From assembly GCA_023663525.1 (NCBI GenBank), contig JAMPHF010000002.1:252984-316983 (forward strand): a stretch of DNA of 64,000 nucleotides. The letters are read 5' to 3'. The notes beneath the pieces are model-generated. The model did not search any database, was not told the DNA's origin, and was given only the letters and a program-made list of their open reading frames with translations. The stretch comes from Bacteroides sp. (GTDB lineage Bacteria > Bacteroidota > Bacteroidia > Bacteroidales > Muribaculaceae). Position 1 is the stretch's first letter, and every line of letters starts with the position of its first letter. A program made the position numbers and the translations under genes. Shown piece by piece: positions 41,795 to 50,992 of the stretch.

Positions 41795-44215
41795 CTAAAA
41801 CAGCAGTGCTATCCGATAGACAATGAATGCCATGACCCAGGCAAGGAGAGTATTGTAGATTATTGAGAACAGACCGTAGCGCGGATTACCTGTCTCCTTT
41901 ATGATGGCAGTTATTGTGGCTATACATGGACAATAGAGCAACACGAACACCATAAAACTCAGAGCGGTTGCAGCAGTGAAATCGGGTCGGCCCGTGGCTG
42001 GGTTGAGTGCTGTGAGGCGTGCTGACAGAGTCTTGTCGGTAGCCTCCTCATCGCCCGTATAAAGGACACCGAGTGTCGAGACCACAATTTCCTTCGCCGG
42101 CACACCGGCCAGAGCCGCGACAGACGCACGCCAATGGAAGCCGATGGGTTCGAGCACCGGATTTATGGCTTTTCCGGCCATTTCGAGATAGCTGTCCTGC
42201 GAAGGGTCAATAGCGGAGTCATCAGTGACGGTTGTCGCTGACACACCTTCGGTGTCCACGTCATCATGAATCGGGAAGTAGTTCAAGGCCCATACGATTA
42301 TACTGGCCACAAGAATTATTCCTCCCATTTTCTTCAGATATTGCTCGCCCTTCCCCCACATGTGGCGCAGGGTGGCTTTAAGCGTCGGAACTCGGTAGGG
42401 AGGTAGCTCCATGACGAAAGGAGTGACATCCTCTCCGAAATAGAAGCGTCTGAGCAGTCGCGCGGTCAAGCCCGCCATGAGGATTCCAAGCAGATAGATG
42501 CTCATGAACACCAGCGTGGCGTGTTCGGGGAAGAATGTCCCGATTAGCAGCACGTAGATTGGGAGTCTCGCCGAACAACTGATGAACGGATTGATCAGAA
42601 TGGTTATGATACGGCTTGATCGGCTTTCAATGGAGCGGGAGGCCATGATGGACGGGACTGTGCATCCGAATCCCATCACGAGTGGGATGAAGGACTTGCC
42701 GTGGAGTCCAAGTTTGTGCATGACCTTGTCCATGATGAATGCCGCCCTTGCCATATAGCCGGAATCCTCCATGAACGATATGCACAGATAGAGTATAAGG
42801 ATATTGGGTAGGAACACGATGACACCTCCGACACCTCCTATAATACCGTCGGCAATCAGATCCTTTATCGGTCCGTCGGGCATATATTCTCTGACGAGAT
42901 TCCCAAGCCAATCGACAAGACTCTCAATCCATTCCATCGGATATGATCCAAGCTCAAATGTGGCCCAGAATATGGCGAACATTATGCAAATGAATATCGG
43001 GAACCCGAAAAGTCGGTTGGTGACAATCGTGTCGATGATTTTAGTGGATGTGATTTCCTCCTTTTTGGAATTTTCCATCGTTTCAGCCAACGCACCGGCT
43101 ATGAATCCGTATTTGGCATTGGCGATTGACATATTTATATCATCACCTGCCGGACACAGCTTTTCAAGTAGCGAATCGCGCAGGTTGATAATCTTATCGC
43201 CGTCAGGAAGTTTCTTGATTGTCTTTTCGACCTCGCTGTCCTTTTCAAGCAGTTTTATGGCAAGATAGCGGGGTGAGAAGTGAAGGCCGACATTTGGGTC
43301 GGCTTTAATGGCATCTTTTATTGCAGTGACGGCTTTTTCGATGTCCTGCCCGAGATTTACGTGGATATGACGTACGGCAGGGTCTGTCCCCTCATAGACC
43401 CGGATGACAGTGTCGAGCAGCTCGTTGACACCACGACCGGTTCTTGCAGCGGTCGGGATGATGGGCACACCTATCATTTCGCCGAGAGTCTTGCAGTCGA
43501 GTGTGACTCCGGCGCGTTCAAGCTCGTCAACCATGTTGAGTGCGATGACCATGCTGCGGTCCATGTCAATCAGCTCTGTCGTGAGATATAGGTTGCGTTC
43601 AAGATTTGAGCCGTCCACAACGTTGATGATCACGTCAGGGGTCTCGTTGCGGAGGTATTGTCTGACATATAATTCCTCGGGAGAGTATGAAGCAAGTGAG
43701 TATGTCCCCGGAAGGTCTACAATGTTGATATGGAATCCTTTGTATCTCACGCTTCCGGCTTTTGCATCTACGGTCACCCCGCTGTAATTGCCCACATGTT
43801 CGCGTGCGCCTGAGACTATATTGAACAATGATGTCTTGCCGCAGTTCGGGTTGCCGATGAGTGCCACATTGATTGTATGCTGTGCGGTCCCCGAAGTTTG
43901 CCGCCCGACGTTATTGCCGTAGGCATCTGAGCCTGAGTCGGGGGCAGTGGACGTATGCGATTCAATGTCTGAAGCCTGCGATTTATCCTCCACGGACACT
44001 TCGACAAGTTCTGCTTCGGATCGGCGGAGCGACACTTCATAGTCCATGATCTCATATTTGACAGGATCACGGAGCGGGGCATCAAGGACTACGCGGATTT
44101 TGCGTCCCGTGACGAATCCCATTTCCAACATTCGTTTTCTGAAGGCTCCGTGGCCCAATATCTTGACAACCGTAGCTTCTTCGCCCGGCTTTAATTCTGA
44201 TAGTCTTCTAAGCAT
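41795..44215 (-). CDS. feoB: Fused FeoA-FeoB ferrous iron transporter
   Basis: This 806-residue inner-membrane Fe2+ transporter has an N-terminal FeoA-like SH3 domain (residues about 1-75: MLRRLSELKPGEEATVVKIL, KRMLEMGFVTGRKIRVV). The G domain follows (GNPNCGKTSLFN, DLPGTYSL, NMVDELERAG), then the cytoplasmic FeoB regulatory helices. The permease part contains two Gate-type domains (FIMDKVMHKLGLHGKSFIP with SFIPLVMGFGCTVP, later AGVPAKEIVVSTLG). The fusion is normal in Bacteroidota. Its stop (TAG) overlaps a copy of the TTTAGAGTGTG motif. A good -7 box is upstream. Confidence 0.96.
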   Translation of the reverse strand: MLRRLSELKPGEEATVVKILGHGAFRKRMLEMGFVTGRKIRVVLDAPLRDPVKYEIMDYEVSLRRSEAELVEVSVEDKSQASDIESHTSTAPDSGSDAYGNNVGRQTSGTAQHTINVALIGNPNCGKTSLFNIVSGAREHVGNYSGVTVDAKAGSVRYKGFHINIVDLPGTYSLASYSPEELYVRQYLRNETPDVIINVVDGSNLERNLYLTTELIDMDRSMVIALNMVDELERAGVTLDCKTLGEMIGVPIIPTAARTGRGVNELLDTVIRVYEGTDPAVRHIHVNLGQDIEKAVTAIKDAIKADPNVGLHFSPRYLAIKLLEKDSEVEKTIKKLPDGDKIINLRDSLLEKLCPAGDDINMSIANAKYGFIAGALAETMENSKKEEITSTKIIDTIVTNRLFGFPIFICIMFAIFWATFELGSYPMEWIESLVDWLGNLVREYMPDGPIKDLIADGIIGGVGGVIVFLPNILILYLCISFMEDSGYMARAAFIMDKVMHKLGLHGKSFIPLVMGFGCTVPSIMASRSIESRSSRIITILINPFISCSARLPIYVLLIGTFFPEHATLVFMSIYLLGILMAGLTARLLRRFYFGEDVTPFVMELPPYRVPTLKATLRHMWGKGEQYLKKMGGIILVASIIVWALNYFPIHDDVDTEGVSATTVTDDSAIDPSQDSYLEMAGKAINPVLEPIGFHWRASVAALAGVPAKEIVVSTLGVLYTGDEEATDKTLSARLTALNPATGRPDFTAATALSFMVFVLLYCPCIATITAIIKETGNPRYGLFSIIYNTLLAWVMAFIVYRIALLF

Positions 44216-44240
44216 ACTTGTGACATGCGAATTTGGACTG

Positions 44241-44248
44241 CAAACTTA
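44241..44248 (-). promoter_or_regulatory. -7 box of the feoAB promoter
   Basis: TAAGTTTG on the minus strand (44248-44241) is 25 nt before the ATG, so the leader is short. The -33 element is weak (ATTTC). No Fur box was recognised. Confidence 0.5.
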
Positions 44249-44399
44249 CACATTATTTATATTATTGGAAATACCTAAAAGTAGTGATTTTGGTGTCAAC
44301 CAAAGCATGGTCGGGATAAAATATGCGCCGCGCGGGCAATATTCCGCATATATTTAAGTTATAATGAATGTAATCTCCATCTTAGAAACGAATCAATCC

Positions 44400-45596
44400 A
44401 TGAATCTTATCAGACATATAGCCATTGTGGCGATGATCGCGTTTTGCGGTTCTTTTGTATCATTTGCCCAAAAAAATGACTTCAATCCGATTGAAACCGG
44501 AGTCACATCTCTCGGGATTGCTCCTGATGCGCGCGGTGCATCAATGGGCGACCTCGGTGCGGCCACCGATCCTGACGCCAACAGCCAGTTCTGGAATCCA
44601 TCGAAATATGCATTTGCCTATTCAAGAGGTGCGGTTTCTCTGAGCTATACACCATGGCTCCGTAAACTTGTCAATGATATTTTCATTGCGTACGCTGCCG
44701 GATATTGGAAGCTGGGATCTGAGGACAATCAGGCTGTCTCTGCTTCCTTGCGCTATTTCTCACTCGGTGAAGTGACGGACGATGGTATCGGTGGCTCCGG
44801 ATTGCAGACCGTCAATCCGTATGAAATGGCTTTTGATATAGGCTATTCACGCAAGTTGTCCGACAAATTTTCAATGGGCATTGTGTTCCGTTACATCTAT
44901 TCAGATCTTGCATTCAGTGAGAGTTATGCTGATGACCAATCGACGGGCGCATCGGCCTTTGCCGCTGACATTTCGGGTTACTATACCACCTATCCCATTG
45001 TCGGGCGCAATGAATGTCAGTGGTCATGGGGATTTGATATTTCAAATATTGGCTCGAAGGTGAATTTCAACCACGGGGACAATCCTGCCTTCCTGCCCAC
45101 AAACCTCCGACTCGGCACGTCGTTCACATTCCCTCTCGCGGATTACCACAACCTGTCGCTCAACCTTGATCTCAACAAGCTGCTCGTCCCGGCAAAGCCT
45201 CGTCGCGATGACTACGCAGATGATACCGATGGCGAGATTGCATACGTCAAGGCTGAGGAGGATTGGCGCAACATGTCGCCCATCAGTGGCATATTCAAGT
45301 CCTTCTCGGATGCTCCCGGTGGATTTAAGGAGGAGTTGCGTGAGATTTCCTACTCCTTGGGTGCTGAATATAACTACAATGACCAATTTTTCCTTCGTGG
45401 CGGATACTACTATCAGAATCCGACCAAGGGTAATCTCCAGTACTTTGCTCTTGGTGCCGGTTTCGCGCTGAATGTGCTTCGTCTTGATGCAAGCTACATG
45501 ATAGCGACAGCACAGAATTCGCCTCTCGACCAGACTCTGCGCTTCACACTCACATTCGATATGGATGGCCTGAAGGAGATTTTCGGACGTAAATAA
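44400..45596 (+). CDS. porV: Type IX secretion system outer-membrane protein PorV
   Basis: This protein of about 398 residues is the T9SS shuttle/attachment barrel, which brings cargo with C-terminal sorting domains to the cell surface. ATG 44400 precedes a clean signal peptide (MNLIRHIAIVAMIAFCGSFV, then SFAQ); ATG 44364 would add 12 residues. The mature start has the PorV signature TGVTSLGIAPDARGASMGDL and DANSQFWNPSKYAFA. A long FadL-like barrel follows, ending LRFTLTFDMDGLKEIFG. ispF lies 25 nt downstream, a conserved neighbour. Confidence 0.93.
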   Translation: MNLIRHIAIVAMIAFCGSFVSFAQKNDFNPIETGVTSLGIAPDARGASMGDLGAATDPDANSQFWNPSKYAFAYSRGAVSLSYTPWLRKLVNDIFIAYAAGYWKLGSEDNQAVSASLRYFSLGEVTDDGIGGSGLQTVNPYEMAFDIGYSRKLSDKFSMGIVFRYIYSDLAFSESYADDQSTGASAFAADISGYYTTYPIVGRNECQWSWGFDISNIGSKVNFNHGDNPAFLPTNLRLGTSFTFPLADYHNLSLNLDLNKLLVPAKPRRDDYADDTDGEIAYVKAEEDWRNMSPISGIFKSFSDAPGGFKEELREISYSLGAEYNYNDQFFLRGGYYYQNPTKGNLQYFALGAGFALNVLRLDASYMIATAQNSPLDQTLRFTLTFDMDGLKEIFGRK

Positions 45597-45621
45597 ACAA
45601 CTCTAACATCATTTTCCCCTT

Positions 45622-46104
45622 ATGATACGTACAGGTTTAGGCTATGATGTCCATCGCCTTGTCGAAAATCGCGATTTGATTCTTTGCGGTGTGAAAATTC
45701 CCTACGAGAAGGGTCTGCTCGGACACAGTGATGCGGATGTTGCACTCCATGCACTGTCGGATGCCATTCTCGGCGCAGCAGCCATGCGTGACATAGGTTT
45801 CCATTTCCCGGATACATCCGATGAATACGAGGGCGCGGATTCACGGGTGCTGTTGCGCAGAGTGATGGAGCTTGTCGCCGGTCATAATCTGAAGGTCAAC
45901 AATGTGGATGTCACCATCATTGCTCAAAAACCTAAACTGCTTGACTATATCCCGCAGATGGTTCAGAATATCGCAGCCGACCTGTGCCTGCCGCTTGACT
46001 GTGTCTCTGTTAAAGCCACTACTACCGAACGTCTGGGCTTCGAGGGAAGGGGAGAGGGGATTTCGGCTATGGCAGTCGCCACGCTCGACGATGTCCGTCC
46101 ATGA
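45622..46104 (+). CDS. ispF: 2-C-methyl-D-erythritol 2,4-cyclodiphosphate synthase IspF
   Basis: This 160-residue enzyme of the MEP pathway forms the cyclic diphosphate. Metal-binding and active-site motifs are intact: [29 protein letters not shown] and [18 protein letters not shown], plus the C-terminal [17 protein letters not shown]. The length is normal. It lies 25 nt after porV and before an independent promoter (46121-46151) for the ferredoxin genes. Confidence 0.97.
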   Translation: MIRTGLGYDVHRLVENRDLILCGVKIPYEKGLLGHSDADVALHALSDAILGAAAMRDIGFHFPDTSDEYEGADSRVLLRRVMELVAGHNLKVNNVDVTIIAQKPKLLDYIPQMVQNIAADLCLPLDCVSVKATTTERLGFEGRGEGISAMAVATLDDVRP

Positions 46105-46120
46105 TGAGGCTTGATTTGTG

Positions 46121-46151
46121 TTTGGCATTTTGAAAAAAATGCCTAATTTTG
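46121..46151 (+). promoter_or_regulatory. Promoter of the ferredoxin-like gene pair
   Basis: TTTG at 46121-46124, a 19-nt spacer and TAATTTTG at 46144-46151 fit the consensus exactly. The start site would be near 46157, so the first usable ATG (46160) has almost no leader. Confidence 0.6.
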
Positions 46152-46159
46152 CGTTCAAT

Positions 46160-46627
46160 ATGCAAAATCTAACACGTAGACAATGGCTTACCCGTGTCGG
46201 TGGTGCAGTCTTGCTGCCATCGTTCATGTCGTCTTGCCGTCCCGGTATTTCGCGTGATGTCAGTTTGATAGGGTCGCGACTTGCCGAGGCATACAAACCT
46301 CTTGAACAGAATGGGTGCGTAGCTTGCGACAATTGTATGCCATGCCCGTATGGCATTGATATACCGTCCAATCTGATATTTGTTGACCGAGCAAAGGATG
46401 ACGGCTATCTGCCGGGTGAAATTGACAGCGTGGATTTTGCTGAAAAAGGACAACGATTTCTGTCGCTCTACGAGGATTCGATTGAAAATCGGAAGCAGAC
46501 GCAGTGTTGCATCAATTGTGGTGAATGTCTGGGGACATGCCCGGTCAAGATTGACATACCGCAGCAGATGACGATGATCACGGCTCTGACTGATATTTTG
46601 CGCGATTTGCGTTGTAAACAAATGTGA
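46160..46627 (+). CDS. Exported dicluster ferredoxin-like protein resembling the C-terminus of COG1453 oxidoreductases
   Basis: This 155-residue protein starts with a twin-arginine-like, lipobox-bearing sequence (MQNLTRRQWLTRVGGAVLLP, ending SFMSSC). Two [4Fe-4S] motifs follow: GCVACDNCMPCPYGIDIP and CCINCGECLGTCPVKIDIP. That pair, with IDIP after each, is the C-terminal ferredoxin part of iron-sulphur aldo/keto reductases, but the barrel is missing here. GTG 46118 and ATG 46139 are ruled out as starts because the promoter -7 box covers them. It overlaps the next gene by 4 nt (ATGA). It is probably a periplasmic electron carrier for the membrane polyferredoxin; the redox partner is unknown. 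Confidence 0.75.
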   Translation: MQNLTRRQWLTRVGGAVLLPSFMSSCRPGISRDVSLIGSRLAEAYKPLEQNGCVACDNCMPCPYGIDIPSNLIFVDRAKDDGYLPGEIDSVDFAEKGQRFLSLYEDSIENRKQTQCCINCGECLGTCPVKIDIPQQMTMITALTDILRDLRCKQM

Positions 46628-48192
46628 TGGCTATGGGATCAGTGTTGCGGTTTTCTCGTATTTTAGTGGCGATTGTCATTTTCGCGCTTTTCATCTGCCT
46701 TTTTGCCGATTTCGGTATGGCTGTCCCGGCTGTTGCCGCGTGGCTTGCGCGAGTGCAGTTTCTCCCTGCGGCGATGGCGTTTGCTGTGACCATATTCATA
46801 GTATGGCTGATAGTCACGCTGATTTTTGGCCGTATTTATTGCTCAACGTTTTGTCCTCTCGGCATTTTTCAGGATATATGCTCGCGGCTGCCGCGCCTCG
46901 GGAGTGTGCGTCCGTCATGGTTCTATCATTATAGCCGCCCGATGACATGCCTGCGCCGCATCATGCTTTTTTTTATGGTGCTATCCATCATATTGGGCAT
47001 ATCAGCCATAACGTCACTCCTGGATCCTTACAGTATCTTCGGGCGTTTTGGCTTTTATGTGTTGAAACCACTGTGGGCTTTTGTTTTGAATTTATGGACG
47101 GGAATTGATTCGGCTCCTCAGATTAGGCTTGCCGTAGCGTCAATGTTGGGTATAGTACTCGCAGTCGTTATGATTCTTGTCATAGGGGCTATCGCATTTC
47201 TCAATGGTCGCACATATTGCAATTCAATCTGCCCTGTCGGTACGACATTGGGCTTCATCTCGCATTATTCCATCTTCCGTATAGACATAGATACTGACCG
47301 GTGCATCCAGTGCCGGAAATGTGAGCATAGGTGTAAATCATCTTGTATTGATTTGACAAGTCATGTCGTTGACATGTCGCGCTGTGTCGTATGTTTCGAT
47401 TGTCTGTCGGATTGCCCGAATGATGCCATATCCTATACATATAACCGCCATCAACTGTCAATTCCTCTGATGCAGCGTGTCAAGAATACCGTTGTGGGGC
47501 CCGCTGCCGGCATTGGCGATGGGAAAGTGGAGACCGCAACATCAGAGCGTGTCGATGTCACTCCGAATGATAGGACACGCAAACTGCTTGACCGTCGTCG
47601 TTTTCTTTCGATGTGTGCTCTTGTTGCGGCTTCGCCTGCTGTCATTGAGGGTGCCAAGATAACGTCAGCGGTTGAAAGGTCCACGCTCTCTCCCTTGCAT
47701 CGGAATCTGCTCCCTGTCACCCCTCCCGGTGTGAGGACACGGCGTGAGTTCCTTGAACGATGTACGGCATGTGGGCTATGTGTGGATCGCTGCCCCCAGA
47801 AGGTATTGCAGGTCTCGGTCAGTGAATACGGGCTGCTCAGAGCCTTGCACCCGGTGATGAATTATGATGCTTCATGGTGTGTCTACGAGTGTACGATTTG
47901 CTCAAATCTTTGTCCAACCGAGGCGTTACATCCGCTCACGGTGAAGGAAAAGCAGCGTTCGCGTTCAGGGCTTGCCTATGCTGACCGCTCGGGGTGCATA
48001 TCTTTCACACAAGGGGTGAATTGTGGAGCATGTTCCCGCCGCTGTCCGACCGGTGCCATCACAATGGTTACGTCAGATGAGGGTAAGGGTCCATATCCGG
48101 TTGTTGATTCAGAAAAATGCATAGGATGCGGGGCATGTCAATACGTATGTCCGGCAAGTCCGAAAGCAATTGTCGTTGGCGGTATCGCATGA
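46624..48192 (+). CDS. Membrane polyferredoxin, fusion of NapH-like and NapG-like modules
   Basis: This 522-residue protein begins with about four transmembrane helices (to about residue 200), with FCPLG and ICPVG CxxxCP motifs as in NapH/NosR. Two cytoplasmic-type [4Fe-4S] motifs follow (CIQCRKCEHRCKSSC near 226, CVVCFDCLSDCPNDA near 257). At about residue 322-345 a twin-arginine-like hydrophobic segment appears (DRRRFLSMCALVAASPAV). After it come four more clusters (CTACGLCVDRCP near 380, CVYECTICSNLCP near 419, CGACSRRCP near 466, CIGCGACQYVCP near 498). This reads as NapH joined to a Tat-type NapG. It probably moves electrons from quinol to the exported ferredoxin-like protein (inference). 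Confidence 0.82.
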   Translation: MMAMGSVLRFSRILVAIVIFALFICLFADFGMAVPAVAAWLARVQFLPAAMAFAVTIFIVWLIVTLIFGRIYCSTFCPLGIFQDICSRLPRLGSVRPSWFYHYSRPMTCLRRIMLFFMVLSIILGISAITSLLDPYSIFGRFGFYVLKPLWAFVLNLWTGIDSAPQIRLAVASMLGIVLAVVMILVIGAIAFLNGRTYCNSICPVGTTLGFISHYSIFRIDIDTDRCIQCRKCEHRCKSSCIDLTSHVVDMSRCVVCFDCLSDCPNDAISYTYNRHQLSIPLMQRVKNTVVGPAAGIGDGKVETATSERVDVTPNDRTRKLLDRRRFLSMCALVAASPAVIEGAKITSAVERSTLSPLHRNLLPVTPPGVRTRREFLERCTACGLCVDRCPQKVLQVSVSEYGLLRALHPVMNYDASWCVYECTICSNLCPTEALHPLTVKEKQRSRSGLAYADRSGCISFTQGVNCGACSRRCPTGAITMVTSDEGKGPYPVVDSEKCIGCGACQYVCPASPKAIVVGGIA

Positions 48193-48236
48193 TGACGTGA
48201 TCGGAAGTAAACTTACTAATGTAATGAATTAGCGAA

Positions 48237-49031
48237 ATGAAGCAATATCTCGAACTGCTTGATAAGATTATGAGAGAGGGTGTTGACCGTGGTGATCGTA
48301 CCGGTACAGGTACGCGTAGCATATTCGGTCATCAGATGCGTTTTGATTTAAGCGAGGGATTTCCTTTGCTTACCACAAAGAAATTGCATCTCAAATCAAT
48401 CATATATGAACTGCTGTGGTTTCTGAAAGGTGACACTAACGTCAAATATCTTCAGGAAAACGGTGTACGCATTTGGAACGAATGGGCAGCCCCTGACGGA
48501 GAGCTTGGTCCGGTCTATGGCTATCAATGGCGTTCATGGCCCGATTATAATGGCGGTCATATTGATCAGATTTCTGAAGTAATAAGAACCATACGTGAGA
48601 ATCCTGAATCACGCCGCATGATTGTGAGTGCGTGGAACGTTGCCTCTGTCCCGGATATGGCTCTGCCGCCGTGTCATCTCCTGTTTCAGTTCTATGTTGC
48701 CGATGGGCGGTTGTCGTTGATGCTCTATCAGCGCAGTGCGGATTGCTTCCTTGGTGTTCCGTTCAACATCGCTTCCTACGCCCTTCTTTTAATGATGGTG
48801 GCACAAGTGACGGGATTGAAACCCGGTGAGTTTGTCCATACGCTTGGCGACACGCACATTTATCATAATCATTTCGAGCAGGTCAGGACTCAGCTTGAGC
48901 GAACTCCGGGCAAACTCCCTGTCATGTGTCTGAATCCGGACGTAAAGGATATATTTGATTTTAAGTATGAGGATTTCGAGCTGCGCGACTATGTGGCGCA
49001 ACCTCACATCAAAGCTACAGTTGCCGTATGA
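48237..49031 (+). CDS. thyA: Thymidylate synthase ThyA
   Basis: This 264-residue enzyme converts dUMP to dTMP with methylene-tetrahydrofolate. The catalytic Cys146 is in [12 protein letters not shown], and [20 protein letters not shown] and GDTHIYHNH are conserved substrate-binding blocks. [14 protein letters not shown] marks the phosphate loop. The length is that of the E. coli enzyme. Its stop overlaps folA by 4 nt, so it is coupled to the enzyme that regenerates tetrahydrofolate. Confidence 0.98.
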   Translation: MKQYLELLDKIMREGVDRGDRTGTGTRSIFGHQMRFDLSEGFPLLTTKKLHLKSIIYELLWFLKGDTNVKYLQENGVRIWNEWAAPDGELGPVYGYQWRSWPDYNGGHIDQISEVIRTIRENPESRRMIVSAWNVASVPDMALPPCHLLFQFYVADGRLSLMLYQRSADCFLGVPFNIASYALLLMMVAQVTGLKPGEFVHTLGDTHIYHNHFEQVRTQLERTPGKLPVMCLNPDVKDIFDFKYEDFELRDYVAQPHIKATVAV

Positions 49032-49546
49032 CGACAGGTGAAATGTCAACTCCCGTCACAATCATTGTCGCATGTACACGCGACTTCGCCATCGGTCGTG
49101 ATGGGGATTTGCTGTATCACATAAGTGATGATCTCAAGCGGTTCAAAACCTTGACAATGGGGCATCCGATAATCATGGGACGCAAGACATTTGAGTCATT
49201 TCCGAAAGGGGCACTCCCGGGGCGGCGTAACATCGTAGTCACACGCAATCCATCGTATGCCGCACCCGGGATTGAGATAGCCGGGTCATTGGATGAGGCG
49301 ATAAGGATGTGTAGCGAATCTTCGGAATGTTTCGTTATAGGTGGCGGTCAGATTTATTCGGAGGCTCTGCCCATTGCATCAAAAATTGAATTGACATTGA
49401 TTGATGCCGAGACTCCTGATGCAGATACTCATTTCCCGGCATTGAAATCATCGGAATGGTCTTTCCCCGGGAGTATTGAGTTCCAACGTAAAGATCCAAA
49501 AAGTGGGGTCAACTACACATTCCTGACATTGGAACGTCAAAACTGA
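49028..49546 (+). CDS. folA: Dihydrofolate reductase
   Basis: This 172-residue NADPH-dependent enzyme has the opening [20 protein letters not shown], then [31 protein letters not shown] and [16 protein letters not shown]. These are the folate- and NADPH-binding motifs. Start ATG 49028 overlaps the thyA stop (ATGA). It supplies tetrahydrofolate for thymidylate synthesis and is the target of trimethoprim. Confidence 0.97.
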   Translation: MTTGEMSTPVTIIVACTRDFAIGRDGDLLYHISDDLKRFKTLTMGHPIIMGRKTFESFPKGALPGRRNIVVTRNPSYAAPGIEIAGSLDEAIRMCSESSECFVIGGGQIYSEALPIASKIELTLIDAETPDADTHFPALKSSEWSFPGSIEFQRKDPKSGVNYTFLTLERQN

Positions 49547-49572
49547 CATTAGAGGGTCAATCAGCTCCTTCA

Positions 49573-50964
49573 TCACTGCTCGTTCACCATGACATAGATT
49601 TGAGCGTTCTCATATTTCATTACCTTCACCAACGAACCGGCATGGATGAAGCCTTGCATTGCCACTGCGTCAAGTATTTGACCATTGACCTCTACTTTCC
49701 CCGCAGGTCGCATGTCAGTGATTGCAGATCCGGTCTGCCCGATATAATGCGTGGGTGACATATCCACACCGATATATCCATCCTTGACCTGCTGTGTCAG
49801 CAAAAGTTCTGTGTGACGGCGCACCCATTTGGGCCCGTGGCTTGATGTGAGATACCATATCGCTATGATCGCCAATGCGGTACCGAACAGGAAGATGACC
49901 ATTGAACTCCAGATGGCATCTGCATTGAGATGAGTGAGGGAGAAAGTGTAATGTTCAATCAATCCAAGAATGATTGCAGCGCAGATGCACGAGATTCCGG
50001 CAATCCCGGTGATTCCGAATCCGGGTATGACAAATATCTCCAGTACAATCAGCATGACACCAAGGACGAACAGCAGAATTATCCATGAGCTTGCAATCCC
50101 GGAGATGTAAAGAGGCAGGAAATACAACACGGCAGCTATTATTGCAGCAGCCGATGGGAAACCTACGCCAGGTGAATGAAGCTCCATGTAGATTCCGCCG
50201 ACAATGATCATTATCAGTATGGCCTGTACGGCGGGGTTGGTGAAGAATCCAATCAAATGATCCAGCCAATCGGGGTGATACTCCTCAATGACGTATGAGT
50301 CTTTGTCGTAACCGAGCTGATTCATCACGTCACCGATAGATTCAGCCTTGTTATCTGCATAGTGCCATTTCACGGCCTCGTCAGCTGTAAATGTCAGTAC
50401 TCTTGTGGAGTCAATCAGATTCGGAACTTCCACACGGCTGTCAACCATCGCTTCTGCAATCAAAGGATCACGCCGCCATTGTTCGACACCGGTTGAATCC
50501 GTATATTTGCCGTGGCTCTCGGCAGTGGCACGCATCATGGCGCGCATGTATGACTGGTATTTATCAGGCATTGCTTGTCCATCGGTACCGTTGACCACTG
50601 TCACGGCTCCCATTGTCGCGCTGCCCCTCATGAATACGGAGTCACAAGCGAGTGCTATCAATGCTCCGGCCGAGGCGGCATTATTGTCGATGAAAGCCAC
50701 GATAGGGCGAGGAAAATTCAGTAGGGCGGTGCGGATGGAATCGGCATGAACCACGGAACCTCCGTAGGTGTTCAGATGTACAATCACCATGTCGCTGTCA
50801 AGTCTGCGCGCCTCGTCAAGAGCTTGTTGAGTGTATCGCCACGTGCTTGACCCAATCTCATCATCGAGACGGAGCATGTAGATGTGTTGGGTTGGATTTG
50901 CTTTTGCTCCGAGTGAAAAAATGACGGATAGCAGTAATGTGAATATTATTTTATGGAAAGTCAT
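49573..50964 (-). CDS. NfeD-family membrane serine protease (ClpP-like)
   Basis: This 463-residue inner-membrane protein has a signal peptide (FTLLLSVIFSLGAKA). A ClpP/crotonase-like protease domain follows, with its nucleophile region around NNAASAGALIALACDSVFM and earlier HLNTYGGSVVHADSIR. Several transmembrane helices form the NfeD segment (ILIMIIVGGIYMELHSPGVG, GIASSWIILLFVLGVMLIVL), and a C-terminal OB-fold comes last (GKVEVNGQILDAVAMQGFI). The long form with protease, membrane and OB parts is known to cleave stomatin-like substrates in other organisms. The partner here is not encoded nearby. Confidence 0.9.
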   Translation of the reverse strand: MTFHKIIFTLLLSVIFSLGAKANPTQHIYMLRLDDEIGSSTWRYTQQALDEARRLDSDMVIVHLNTYGGSVVHADSIRTALLNFPRPIVAFIDNNAASAGALIALACDSVFMRGSATMGAVTVVNGTDGQAMPDKYQSYMRAMMRATAESHGKYTDSTGVEQWRRDPLIAEAMVDSRVEVPNLIDSTRVLTFTADEAVKWHYADNKAESIGDVMNQLGYDKDSYVIEEYHPDWLDHLIGFFTNPAVQAILIMIIVGGIYMELHSPGVGFPSAAAIIAAVLYFLPLYISGIASSWIILLFVLGVMLIVLEIFVIPGFGITGIAGISCICAAIILGLIEHYTFSLTHLNADAIWSSMVIFLFGTALAIIAIWYLTSSHGPKWVRRHTELLLTQQVKDGYIGVDMSPTHYIGQTGSAITDMRPAGKVEVNGQILDAVAMQGFIHAGSLVKVMKYENAQIYVMVNEQ

Positions 50965-50992
50965 GGTGTGTAATATTTTGTATAGTGAATTT

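Noticed and set aside
41795..44215. FeoA-FeoB fusion as a novelty
   Set aside because: This fusion is the standard form in Bacteroidota.
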